A stretch of 64,000 nucleotides of DNA from Parabacteroides faecis (GTDB lineage Bacteria; Bacteroidota; Bacteroidia; Bacteroidales; Tannerellaceae): positions 183,322 to 247,321 of the forward strand of contig NZ_BMPB01000014.1 in the NCBI RefSeq assembly GCF_014647375.1, given 5' to 3'. A model generated the notes under the pieces. The model did no database searches. It was not told where the DNA came from and saw nothing but the letters and a program-made list of their open reading frames with translations. Shown here piece by piece: positions 8,285 through 16,556 of the stretch (positions within the stretch are counted from its first letter, which is position 1; the number at the start of each line of letters is the position of its first letter). The position numbers and the translations under genes were made by a program.

Positions 8285-10138
8285 TTAAGCCTCCAATATT
8301 TTAGTGAATTCCTCAACTAATCTCGCAACAACGAAAGGCTGACCTTTCACGCGATTGAATCTGTACGGATTAAATCCGGGAACCTTACCACGCAGATAGT
8401 TGGCAAACTGTCCGTTATTCTGTTCGGCAACAACCACCTTCTTATATCTGGAAAGTATTTCTGCCGTATTCTTCGGGAGCGGACTGATGAATTTGAAGTG
8501 AGCTAATGCCACCTTCTTTCCTTGTTCCTGCATCGTTTCCATCGCTTCATACAAGTGACCGTATGTGCCACCCCATCCTACCAGCAACAGATCTGCATCG
8601 GCATCTCCGATCACTTCCTGCTCAGGGATAAAGTCGGCAATCTTATCGATCTTAGCCTGACGGGTGGTAACCATCTTCTGGTGGTTGATCGGATCGGTCG
8701 AGATAGCACTCGTTTCGTAGTCTTTTTCCAGACCACCCAAACGGTGTGCGAAACCTTCCATTCCCGGAACAGCCCAATAACGAACCAGGCTTTCTTTATC
8801 ACGACGATAAGCTTTCCACGGTTTTTCTTCGTGGTAGTTAGAAACGTAATTCGGTTTGATCTCCGGATAATTTTCCAGATCAGGTAATTTCCATGCAGAC
8901 GAACCGTTTGCAATAAAGGCATCTGTCATTAGGATTACCGGAGTCATATGTTCAACAGCCAGTTTACCTGCCCAGTAAGCGGCATCGAAACAGTCTGTCG
9001 GAGTAGATGCGGCGACAACCACCAGCGGGCTTTCACCGTTACGTCCGTAAAGAGCCTGCATCAGGTCGGTCTGTTCACTCTTGGTCGGCATACCTGTTGA
9101 AGGACCGCCGCGCTGTACGTCGATGATAACCAACGGCAACTCAGCTATTACAGCCAGACCGATCGCTTCACTCTTCAGCGCCAAACCGGGACCGGAAGTA
9201 GATGTAGCAGCCAGACAACCGGCGAAGCTTCCGCCGATAGCCGTACAGATACCGGCAATCTCGTCTTCCGCCTGTACCGTGATCACACCCAGATCTTTCC
9301 GTTTGGACAATTCATGTAAAATATCAGTAGCCGGAGTAATAGGATAACTACCCAGGAAAAGTTGCAAACCTGCTTTTTCTGCGGCAGCGATCAACCCGTA
9401 GGATGTAGCTTTGTTTCCGTTTACGTCTGTATAGAATCCCGGTTCGGCCTTCTTACTTTCAATGCGGTAAGTAGAAACCGACGCATGGATATTATGACCA
9501 TAATTATAACCGTCTGTCAACGCTTTGATGTTGGCTTGTGCAATCACCGGCTTTTTGGCGAATTTATTCTGGAGCATGTGCATGGCTTCTTCCAGAGGAC
9601 GGTCGAACAACCAGCAAACAAGTCCCAGAGCAAACATATTCTTTGAGCGGAGAGCCGATTTATTATCCAGACCAAATTCTGCCAATCCGTCTTTCACCAT
9701 CGTGGAGATCGGAGCAGCAACAACCTGTACACTGTTCAGTCCTAATTCCTTGAACGGATCGTCAGTTGTAAACAAAGCCTTGTCCAGATCACTCTTTTTG
9801 AATGAATCGGTATCGATAATGACAATTGCATTTGGTTTGATGTGCTTCACGTTCACTTTCAAAGCGGCGGGGTTCATGGCAACCAAGACGTCCGCCTTAT
9901 CACCAGGTGTAAAGATCTTCCGTGATCCCAGATGCACCTGGAATCCTGATACACCACTCAGTGTTCCCTGAGGAGCACGTACTTCCGCCGGATAGTCGGG
10001 AAATGTAGAGATCTCATTTCCGAAAATAGCCGACAGATTAGAAAAGATCGTTCCGGTTAACTGCATACCATCCCCGGAATCCCCCGAAAAACGGATTACA
10101 ACCTTTTCCAACGTTGTTACTTTTGTTTGTTCTGCCAT
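8285..10138 (-). CDS. korA: 2-oxoacid:ferredoxin oxidoreductase, fused gamma-alpha subunit
   Basis: 617 aa. An N-terminal gamma domain (about residues 10-195, with VIRFSGDSGDGMQLTGTIFS) is fused to the pyrimidine-binding alpha domain (about 220-600, with GSYPITPATDILHELSKRKD and ATSTSGPGLALKSEAIGLA). This fused form is the common KorA type of Bacteroidetes and other anaerobes. It forms the catalytic complex with the korB product downstream. A weak -7 element (TTACTTTG) lies 46 bp upstream of the start, suggesting the korAB operon begins here. Confidence 0.95.
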   Translation of the reverse strand: MAEQTKVTTLEKVVIRFSGDSGDGMQLTGTIFSNLSAIFGNEISTFPDYPAEVRAPQGTLSGVSGFQVHLGSRKIFTPGDKADVLVAMNPAALKVNVKHIKPNAIVIIDTDSFKKSDLDKALFTTDDPFKELGLNSVQVVAAPISTMVKDGLAEFGLDNKSALRSKNMFALGLVCWLFDRPLEEAMHMLQNKFAKKPVIAQANIKALTDGYNYGHNIHASVSTYRIESKKAEPGFYTDVNGNKATSYGLIAAAEKAGLQLFLGSYPITPATDILHELSKRKDLGVITVQAEDEIAGICTAIGGSFAGCLAATSTSGPGLALKSEAIGLAVIAELPLVIIDVQRGGPSTGMPTKSEQTDLMQALYGRNGESPLVVVAASTPTDCFDAAYWAGKLAVEHMTPVILMTDAFIANGSSAWKLPDLENYPEIKPNYVSNYHEEKPWKAYRRDKESLVRYWAVPGMEGFAHRLGGLEKDYETSAISTDPINHQKMVTTRQAKIDKIADFIPEQEVIGDADADLLLVGWGGTYGHLYEAMETMQEQGKKVALAHFKFISPLPKNTAEILSRYKKVVVAEQNNGQFANYLRGKVPGFNPYRFNRVKGQPFVVARLVEEFTKILEA

Positions 10139-10183
10139 AATTACTTATATTAGCTTAATCGCTTGTTTGTAGTTAGATTTCCG

Positions 10184-10191
10184 CAAAGTAA
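10184..10191 (-). promoter_or_regulatory. Weak -7 promoter element for korAB
   Basis: TTACTTTG on the minus strand, one mismatch from the Bacteroidetes consensus TAnnTTTG, 46 bp before the korA start. Confidence 0.45.
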
Positions 10192-10225
10192 AGAATAAAC
10201 TTGGCTAGTTCAAAACTTTTGAGAC

Positions 10226-11437
10226 TTAAAAAGCAGAAAGATATAGATCCAGGTTATTTGATGATAAATTAAAATGATTAGACACGTAATTGTTTACAGG
10301 TTTTCCACAATACATGTAAACCCCTGAACGAAAGCCATCATCTGCCTTTATCATATTCTGGACTGTTCCGGCATCTCCCAAAGCGAGGAAGACGGGTATA
10401 AATATATTACTGAAAGCCATCGAAGTGGTACGTGCCACCCGGTTGCTGATATTAGGCATACAATAATGCAATACACCGTATTGCTCGAACACGGTCGGAT
10501 CGGATTTTGCAAGGCAGCAGGTCGTTTCAAAACAACCTCCCTGGCTGATACGCAGATCGATCACCAGCGATCCCCGTTTCATGGTCCGGACTAGTTCTTC
10601 CGCGATCACATAACGGTAACGTGTATTGATATAACGCATTGCTCCGATCACAACATCGGCAGTGCGGAAAGCATTATGTAATACGTTCGGATGGAAATTG
10701 GAAGTAAACAATCCCTGCCCCAACACCTGTTGTATAGTACGCAACTTGTTGATATCGTCATCGAACACCTTGACGGATGCCCCAAGTGCCAATGCCGCCC
10801 GGGCAGCAACAGTTCCGGCATTTCCGGCCCCGACGATCACGATTTCAGTAGGTGATACACCGGGAATACCTCCCAATAGAATCCCTTTTCCTCCCTGGGT
10901 ATTACTGAGTAATTCAGAAGCAATGGTGATGGAAGCGGTCCCTTCTATCTCTGAAATCACATTCAGAACAGGGCACCTTTTCTGATCGTCCGACATCAGC
11001 TCATAAGCTATAGCCGTGATCCGCTTAGCCATCATCAATTCAAAGGCCTCCGGAGCAAAGAGGTTCAACTGAACCATAGAAAAGACAGTTGAACGGGGTT
11101 TCATCAACAGGATCTCCTGCGGCAACGGAGGAAGTATCTTCAGAATTATATCCGCCTGGAAAACCTCCGCCGGAGTAGCGACGATCTCGGCACCAGCTTC
11201 GGAGTAATGATTGTCGGAGTAATTGATTCCCAGACCGGCACCCGACTCTACCAATACGCGATGTCCGCGATCGGTCAGCATGTCAACAGCCTCGGGAGTA
11301 AGCGCCAGGCGTTTTTCTCCTTCTTTCCGTTCACAAGGGATACCAATCAGTAACCGATTACCTATCTTATTTAATTCTTTCAACAACTCCTGGGTAATAT
11401 ACGCACCCTGGGGCTGCTTGCCTCCTGTTGCTTCCAT
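10226..11437 (-). CDS. ald: Alanine dehydrogenase
   Basis: 403 aa. An N-terminal AlaDh/PNT domain (LLIGIPCERKEGEKRLALTP, from about residue 33) precedes a Rossmann NAD-binding domain (IVIVGAGNAGTVAARAALAL) and a C-terminal part with YCMPNISNRVARTTS. The enzyme interconverts alanine and pyruvate plus ammonia using NAD(H). The protein has about 32 residues ahead of the usual family start (MEATGGKQPQGAYITQELLK...); the leader is kept because no better downstream start precedes the conserved domain. It lies 49 bp after aroK on the same strand and may share its transcript. A pyridine-nucleotide transhydrogenase-alpha relative is the main alternative, but length and motifs favour Ald. Confidence 0.9.
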   Translation of the reverse strand: MEATGGKQPQGAYITQELLKELNKIGNRLLIGIPCERKEGEKRLALTPEAVDMLTDRGHRVLVESGAGLGINYSDNHYSEAGAEIVATPAEVFQADIILKILPPLPQEILLMKPRSTVFSMVQLNLFAPEAFELMMAKRITAIAYELMSDDQKRCPVLNVISEIEGTASITIASELLSNTQGGKGILLGGIPGVSPTEIVIVGAGNAGTVAARAALALGASVKVFDDDINKLRTIQQVLGQGLFTSNFHPNVLHNAFRTADVVIGAMRYINTRYRYVIAEELVRTMKRGSLVIDLRISQGGCFETTCCLAKSDPTVFEQYGVLHYCMPNISNRVARTTSMAFSNIFIPVFLALGDAGTVQNMIKADDGFRSGVYMYCGKPVNNYVSNHFNLSSNNLDLYLSAF

Positions 11438-11486
11438 AATACGATTTTACGGTCGGCAAGTCCGACAACTGACTTACGTTATTAGG

Positions 11487-12008
11487 TTATAATATTTTTT
11501 CCAATGCTTCCGAAATTTCATGTACATCCGTCTCCGTCAACATCACTTCGGCGTCAAATACGACTGAAGCTTTCATATAATAAGGAGTTCTTTTCTCCAG
11601 GCTTTCGGCTATAAATGCAATCAATTCATCGCCGGAACGTCCTTTCAGCACGGGCCGGGTCGATTTACAGACTTCAAGCCGCTTTGCCAGTTCTTCCACC
11701 GAGACCTTCAGATAAACAGTGGTCCCTGTCTCGTTCATAAACTCCATATTATCAAAAAAACAGGGAGCGCCGCCGCCTGTAGAGATCAATACATCTTCAA
11801 ACATGGCCACTTCATGGAGCATCCGCCGTTCGATATCACGGAAAGCCTCCTCCCCTTTTTCAGCAAATATCTGCCCGACTATTTTATGGTAACGGGCTTC
11901 GATATAACAGTCCAGGTCTATAAAAGAGAGTCCCATTCGTTTGGCGAGGTCTTTACCGACCGTCGTCTTTCCGGCTCCCATATAACCTATCAAAAAAATA
12001 CGCTTCAT
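11487..12008 (-). CDS. aroK: Shikimate kinase
   Basis: 173 aa, normal length. Walker A is GYMGAGKTT (residues 8-16). Substrate-binding residues are visible as D31/D33 (FIDLDCYIE), R57 (EEAFRDIE) and the GGG at 78-80 (STGGGAP). The enzyme phosphorylates shikimate at the 3-OH in the chorismate pathway in the cytoplasm. Its promoter (-7 TACATTTG) lies 22 bp upstream, back to back with the RNase H promoter. The alanine dehydrogenase gene follows on the same strand. Confidence 0.95.
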   Translation of the reverse strand: MKRIFLIGYMGAGKTTVGKDLAKRMGLSFIDLDCYIEARYHKIVGQIFAEKGEEAFRDIERRMLHEVAMFEDVLISTGGGAPCFFDNMEFMNETGTTVYLKVSVEELAKRLEVCKSTRPVLKGRSGDELIAFIAESLEKRTPYYMKASVVFDAEVMLTETDVHEISEALEKIL

Positions 12009-12029
12009 TTCGTATATGATTGTTTACCG

Positions 12030-12037
12030 CAAATGTA
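12030..12037 (-). promoter_or_regulatory. -7 promoter element for aroK
   Basis: TACATTTG on the minus strand, a perfect TAnnTTTG match, 22 bp before the aroK ATG. Confidence 0.75.
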
Positions 12038-12087
12038 AAGTTTTTTTTCTTCATTACTTTTCTTTCAATAGAAAAGTAACAAAATAT

Positions 12088-12095
12088 TACCTTTG
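12088..12095 (+). promoter_or_regulatory. -7 promoter element for the RNase H gene
   Basis: TACCTTTG, a perfect match, 26 bp before the ATG at 12121. It lies inside an in-frame upstream extension of the ORF, which argues that translation starts at 12121. Confidence 0.75.
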
Positions 12096-12120
12096 CAATT
12101 CATATCCGAAGAAAACAGAG

Positions 12121-12756
12121 ATGGCGAAAAATAAATATTACGTAGTTTGGAAAGGACTAAACCCGGGTGTTTACGACAACTGGGTGGAGTGCAAAATGCA
12201 GGTAGAAGGGCAGGAAGGCGCAAAATACAAATCGTTCGAGACTCGCGAAGAAGCCGTCGAAGCTTTCGAGAAGGGATATACTCATTACCTGAAAGCCGCT
12301 TCGTCAGCCAAAGCTGCCGCCAATCTGGCACCGAAAGCTCCTGTCGGGAAACCGATCAATGAGAGTCTCGCCGTCGATGCTGCCTGCAGCGGTAACCCGG
12401 GGGATATGGAATACCGGGGTGTCTATACAGCAACCGGGCAGGAAATCTTTCATATCGGTCCTCTCAAGAAAGGAACAAACAATGTGGGTGAATTCCTTGC
12501 GCTCGTACATGGTCTGGCCCTGTTAAAGCAGAAAGGAAGTAACCTTCCTATTTATTCTGACAGTCGTAATGCAATCAGTTGGGTAAAAAAGAAAAAATGC
12601 AAAACATTGCTGGAACGCGAACCAGTCAATGAACAGATCTTCGACCTGATCGAACGAGCTGAGAAATGGCTGAATACAAACACATATACAACTACCATAT
12701 TAAAATGGGAAACAGCCGAATGGGGTGAAATTCCGGCCGACTTCGGGAGGAAATAA
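12121..12756 (+). CDS. Viroplasmin-domain ribonuclease H1
   Basis: 211 aa from the ATG at 12121. The N-terminus (MAKNKYYVVWKGLNPGVYDN, about residues 1-45) is a caulimovirus viroplasmin/RNase H1 N-terminal domain that binds RNA/DNA hybrids. After a linker (about 50-75), the catalytic RNase H fold shows D89 in AVDAACSGNPGD, E124 in NNVGEFLALVHG and D147 in IYSDSRNAISW. It removes RNA from hybrids in the cytoplasm. An upstream in-frame ATG at 12016 is rejected because the promoter lies between it and 12121. This two-domain form is common in Bacteroidetes. Confidence 0.92.
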   Translation: MAKNKYYVVWKGLNPGVYDNWVECKMQVEGQEGAKYKSFETREEAVEAFEKGYTHYLKAASSAKAAANLAPKAPVGKPINESLAVDAACSGNPGDMEYRGVYTATGQEIFHIGPLKKGTNNVGEFLALVHGLALLKQKGSNLPIYSDSRNAISWVKKKKCKTLLEREPVNEQIFDLIERAEKWLNTNTYTTTILKWETAEWGEIPADFGRK

Positions 12757-12805
12757 TATAGGGGTTATTCTTGCCCCTACATATATAAAACTTCATCTTT
12801 CTACG

Positions 12806-12844
12806 ACTTTGTTACGGCTGTAACAGTTACAGTCGTAACAAAGT
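12806..12844. terminator. Long hairpin between convergent genes
   Basis: 18-nt arms (12806-12823 and 12827-12844) with a 3-nt loop, one G-U pair and otherwise perfect. It lies between the convergent RNase H and outer-membrane protein genes. There is no U tract on either side, so its role as an intrinsic terminator is likely but not proven. Confidence 0.65.
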
Positions 12845-12907
12845 TAAATAAAAAATCTTCCTATGAGATAAAATATTAACTATTAGTTATTTATTTTTAT
12901 TATTTTA

Positions 12908-13765
12908 TCAAAAACAGCGAATATAGGCCAACGAAAAACTGTCGTACAGACAATCTTGTATGCCATGTTTGTAACCGAAAGAGATTATATTTTTCTTGAT
13001 CTCATAATTCAACTTTGTACGAAGAATCATCGGCTTATCCCCGTCACCTCTATAACCCTTTATACCTGTATAGTCGCAATTCAGAGTAAAACCACGAAAA
13101 GTAGCCTGTGCCCCGATCGCATATGTGAAAGCATCATTTTGACGATGCACCAGGTCATTCGTCATCCAACAGTAAAAACCTGCCATCCCCTGCACACGGA
13201 TCGAAGCTGCTGTTTCCGGATCCTGCCATAACGTACGTCCGATATTACAGTCGAACCAGTAAGCTGCTGCATCAGTGTAACGGGCATCGCACAGACGGCC
13301 ACCACTGGCTGTTCTCAATGTTGCATTTGCTACAATATCCACCCATTTCTCGCTGCTCAGTACCTGATAATGGCAGGTTAGTATAAAATCGCCATGACAG
13401 GGAATCGGAGATTTCACATCCACCGCATTACGCTCATCCCGAACCTCCGGCGATGTTTCATACCATTCCTGTATCACTCCGTAAAGCGATACACCTGCAC
13501 GTCCTTTCGCTATTGGAATATACAAACGGGCAAAAACATCTTTCGTTTTATCACCCGTCATTTTATGATATTCACCTCTCAATTCCACCTCCCATCGTGA
13601 AGGAAGTTTCCCCCCCATCAACTCAGGAAATGGGAATGCATTCGGTCCAAAATATCGGGGAGCATATTTCAACAAAGGTGTTTTATCCCGCCAATCATCG
13701 GCATGACCAGGTATACATACACATAAACTAAAAAAAAGGAACCAGAAAAATACGTTTGTTCTCAT
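12908..13765 (-). CDS. Exported outer-membrane-like protein of unknown function
   Basis: 285 aa. A cleavable signal peptide (MRTNVFFWFLFFSLCVCIPG, cut near HADDW) is followed by alternating hydrophobic/polar strands rich in aromatic residues (AGVSLYGVIQEWYET, NCDYTGIKGYRGD) and a terminal Phe (LAYIRCF), as in an outer-membrane beta-barrel of about 12 strands. I do not recognise a named family. It ends at a long shared hairpin with RNase H and is divergent from the glycosyltransferase at 13870. Confidence 0.7.
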   Translation of the reverse strand: MRTNVFFWFLFFSLCVCIPGHADDWRDKTPLLKYAPRYFGPNAFPFPELMGGKLPSRWEVELRGEYHKMTGDKTKDVFARLYIPIAKGRAGVSLYGVIQEWYETSPEVRDERNAVDVKSPIPCHGDFILTCHYQVLSSEKWVDIVANATLRTASGGRLCDARYTDAAAYWFDCNIGRTLWQDPETAASIRVQGMAGFYCWMTNDLVHRQNDAFTYAIGAQATFRGFTLNCDYTGIKGYRGDGDKPMILRTKLNYEIKKNIISFGYKHGIQDCLYDSFSLAYIRCF

Positions 13766-13852
13766 CTATATATTTTCCTCAAATTATCATATCTTTTTAT
13801 CAAATGAACAAAAGTACAATATATTTTCAAATATGATTCAAGATAAATGTCC

Positions 13853-13860
13853 TATCTTTG
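13853..13860 (+). promoter_or_regulatory. -7 promoter element for the GT2 gene
   Basis: TATCTTTG, a perfect match, only 9 bp before the ATG at 13870. The transcript would have almost no leader, so the ATG at 13900 (residue 11) may be the true start. Confidence 0.6.
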
Positions 13861-13869
13861 TGAACAGAA

Positions 13870-14796
13870 ATGAAGGAAATAACTTATGTACATGAATCTA
13901 TGGCTCCAAACGATCAACTCTTTTCAATCCTTATTCCAACCTGGAACAATCTTGCCTATCTGAAACTATGCTTGAAAAGTATTGAAAAGAACTCAACTTA
14001 CAGGCATCAAATACTGATTTATGTCAACGAAGGGTCCGACGGCACTACCGATTGGTTAGAGACACAAAATTACGAATATATACATAATAAAGAAAATGTC
14101 GGAGTTTGTTGGGCATTAAACTCATTACGAGCCAAAGTCAAAACCGACTACATTCTTTATATGAATGATGATATGTACGTGTGTCCCGATTGGGACAAGT
14201 TTCTATGGGAAGAAATACAGCAACTTCCAGATAACAAATTCTTTCTTTCGGCTACTTTGATCCAACCTCGTCCTTTCTTTTGTAAAAGCGTGATAGCTCC
14301 TGCCAATTTCGGAGAAAACGTAGAGACATTTAAGGAACAGGAATTGCTGGATAAATATCAACTTTTACCACACTCTGATTGGTTTGGCTCTACCTGGCCA
14401 CCCAATGTTGTACACAAAGATATCTGGGACCTGGTCGGCGGTTACAGTATTGAATTTTCACCGGGTATGTACAGTGACCCTGATTTTTCAGCTAAATTAT
14501 GGATGGCTGGTATCCGGTTATTCAAAGGATTGTCCGCAAGTCGTGTCTATCATTTCGAATCGGTTTCAACCGGTCGGGTAAAGAAAAACAATGGAAGTCA
14601 GCAATTCCTTTCTAAATGGGGTATTACTTCCGCATCTTTCATACGGAATATTTTACGCCGAGGTGAACCTTTTGAACCAAAATTGGTAGGGAAGCCCCAT
14701 ATAATATCACTTCAAAAAGATATTTTCCGTAGTCGCCTGAAAAAAGCACTTTCCGCTTTTAAAGACAACGGGCATGCTAAAAAACTGTGGAAATAA
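13870..14796 (+). CDS. Glycosyltransferase family 2
   Basis: 308 aa. GT-A fold with FSILIPTWNNLAYLKLCLKS near residue 17, a DXD-type motif in YILYMNDDMYVCPDWDK (about 95-110) and SPGMYSDPDFSAKLW (about 198). It probably transfers a sugar from a nucleotide donor to a surface-glycan or LPS precursor at the inner face of the cytoplasmic membrane. The first conserved strand begins at residue 17, so a start at 13900 (MAPNDQLFSI...) is as likely as 13870, given the promoter just upstream. It is followed 21 bp later by a GT4 gene in the same operon. The donor and linkage are unknown. Confidence 0.88.
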   Translation: MKEITYVHESMAPNDQLFSILIPTWNNLAYLKLCLKSIEKNSTYRHQILIYVNEGSDGTTDWLETQNYEYIHNKENVGVCWALNSLRAKVKTDYILYMNDDMYVCPDWDKFLWEEIQQLPDNKFFLSATLIQPRPFFCKSVIAPANFGENVETFKEQELLDKYQLLPHSDWFGSTWPPNVVHKDIWDLVGGYSIEFSPGMYSDPDFSAKLWMAGIRLFKGLSASRVYHFESVSTGRVKKNNGSQQFLSKWGITSASFIRNILRRGEPFEPKLVGKPHIISLQKDIFRSRLKKALSAFKDNGHAKKLWK

Positions 14797-14817
14797 AATA
14801 TAATTAACTATACAAAC

Positions 14818-15801
14818 ATGAATCTAGGAGTTATTTTACCCCATACAAAATTATACGGAGGTGTAAAACGTTTTCTGGAATTAGGAAATATTTTCATTGA
14901 ACTCGGACACAGCTTTACTGTTTATACCATCGAAGGAAAGTCACCCGACTGGTATGATTTCAAAGGAGAGACGAAAACTTTTGCCGATTTACAAAAAGAT
15001 GAAATCGATGCCTTGTTCACTACTGAAACGAAGTTTCTAAATGAGCTGATCAATGCGAACACAAAACGCAGAATATTCTACCATGTCCGGATCACTGAAA
15101 ATCTCCGTCCAATCTTAAAACAGAAGAACATTGAGATATTTGCTTGCTCTACTAATATTTATCTACACGATAAAAAGAAATACAGTATTGAAGCATTCAA
15201 GGCTTTGGGAGGGGTAAACACTGCTAATTATAGTTCGAAAACAAGCTACACAGTAAAAGGCCGTCCTTTCTGTATTGTCGCATATGGACGTTTGGTTGAA
15301 CGAGTGAAAGGTACCAAATATATTATCAAAGCATGCGAGAAACTCTACAAGAAAGGATATAACATTCGTTTGCTGCTATTTGATACGGCAGTCAACGAAA
15401 AAGCCCAACAGTTGATAGATAACTTTTCAACTACTGTCCCTTTTGAATTCATACAAAATCATCCTTTTGAAAAGAACAGTGAATTATTCAACCGGGGGGA
15501 TTTGTTCGTAGCAGCAGAACGTCATGCCGGCTGGTCAAACACAGTCTGCGAAGCTATGGCTTGTGGGCTACCGGTAATTGCAACCCAAGCTGGCACAAAG
15601 GATTTACTGATCGATAATGAAACCGGTCTACTTACCAAACGATATGTATTCCTGTTCCGTCGAAAAATAAAAAAACTGATTGAAGATGAAGCATTACGTA
15701 CTCGCCTCGGACAAAATGCTTATAAACATGTACAGAAATTTGACTGGCATCAGCTGGCTTTACGGATACAGGAGTACCTTATGAAAACAAACGACGTTTG
15801 A
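14818..15801 (+). CDS. Glycosyltransferase family 4
   Basis: 327 aa. GT-B fold: N-terminal MNLGVILPHTKLYGGVKRFL and the C-terminal retaining-GT signature AERHAGWSNTVCEAMACGLP, with the E-x7-E pair seen in GT4 enzymes. It likely adds one sugar to the same surface glycan as the upstream GT2. Its 3' end overlaps the convergent kinase gene by 23 bp (15779-15801), so both reading frames use that stretch. The donor sugar is unknown. Confidence 0.9.
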   Translation: MNLGVILPHTKLYGGVKRFLELGNIFIELGHSFTVYTIEGKSPDWYDFKGETKTFADLQKDEIDALFTTETKFLNELINANTKRRIFYHVRITENLRPILKQKNIEIFACSTNIYLHDKKKYSIEAFKALGGVNTANYSSKTSYTVKGRPFCIVAYGRLVERVKGTKYIIKACEKLYKKGYNIRLLLFDTAVNEKAQQLIDNFSTTVPFEFIQNHPFEKNSELFNRGDLFVAAERHAGWSNTVCEAMACGLPVIATQAGTKDLLIDNETGLLTKRYVFLFRRKIKKLIEDEALRTRLGQNAYKHVQKFDWHQLALRIQEYLMKTNDV

Positions 15802-16546
15802 TCATCCGACGTGTATTCCGAATAAAACTTTTCCTCTTTACATGCTCGTTATGAGCTTTTGTAAGGAGGATCAATCTTTTCACCATTTCCTCCTTATCCT
15901 CATGGTTGAGCAATGCATATTCTTCACCGATAGTCTGCAATAAAAACTCCGGTAGTTCCAGCATTGAGAGATTTTTTAATCCTTTCCAGGAAGAAACAAC
16001 TTCAAACTGCGTACGATTGAGGTCAACCAACCAGAAATGGTATACTCCATCATCATCTTTTTTAACTAATGTATTACCTAAAGAATGATCAATAAAATAG
16101 ACCCCTTTCTGTTGAAAATCATAAGTAAAGCGAGTAAAAGCCCGGAAAGCCTCTATCTGCTCTTCTTTCGGTAGCAAAAATAGTCCGCGCAGAGTAGATA
16201 CATCATCCAATTGCAGAGAGATGTAATAACTATATGTCAATCCCACCTTGTCCCGGAAAAGAATATAAGCGACCGGTTCAGGCGTCCCAATGCCCAGTTC
16301 AACAAACCGATTAGCATACAGATAGGAACGTTCAGCCTTCGACTTCCGGAAATAGGTGTAAGCCACTTTATTGATGATATGGGGATATTTAAAGGATTTA
16401 ATACACATACGTATCCCTCCTATATTTAATACCTTAAGTATATTTCGTCCCTTATAGATCAATTCTCCTTCCTTGTCAAAGCGTATAGGGACAGACAATA
16501 TCTCTTTTTCCAAATAGGCATACTTCGGATTAATCTGATACTCCAT
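15779..16546 (-). CDS. WaaP/Kdo-kinase-like lipopolysaccharide kinase
   Basis: 255 aa. Kinase-like fold with the catalytic loop FIDHSLGNTLVKK (about 149-161) and the metal-binding Asp in FWLVDLNRTQF, as in the KdkA/WaaP/InaA group. Such enzymes phosphorylate core sugars of LPS from ATP. It is the last gene of a minus-strand set with the nucleotide-sugar dehydrogenase (10-bp gap) and the epimerase. A role in decorating the inner core fits this neighbourhood; the acceptor (Kdo or heptose) is inferred. Confidence 0.8.
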   Translation of the reverse strand: MEYQINPKYAYLEKEILSVPIRFDKEGELIYKGRNILKVLNIGGIRMCIKSFKYPHIINKVAYTYFRKSKAERSYLYANRFVELGIGTPEPVAYILFRDKVGLTYSYYISLQLDDVSTLRGLFLLPKEEQIEAFRAFTRFTYDFQQKGVYFIDHSLGNTLVKKDDDGVYHFWLVDLNRTQFEVVSSWKGLKNLSMLELPEFLLQTIGEEYALLNHEDKEEMVKRLILLTKAHNEHVKRKSFIRNTRRMIKRRLFS

Positions 16547-16556
16547 ATTTTTCCCC

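Noticed and set aside
12016-12120. Upstream in-frame start for the RNase H gene
   Set aside because: It runs across the perfect -7 element at 12088-12095, and the conserved viroplasmin domain begins at 12121.
15779-15801. Overlap of the GT4 and kinase genes as a sign of a wrong frame
   Set aside because: Both genes show full family motifs and end convergently; a 23-bp overlap of tails is acceptable.
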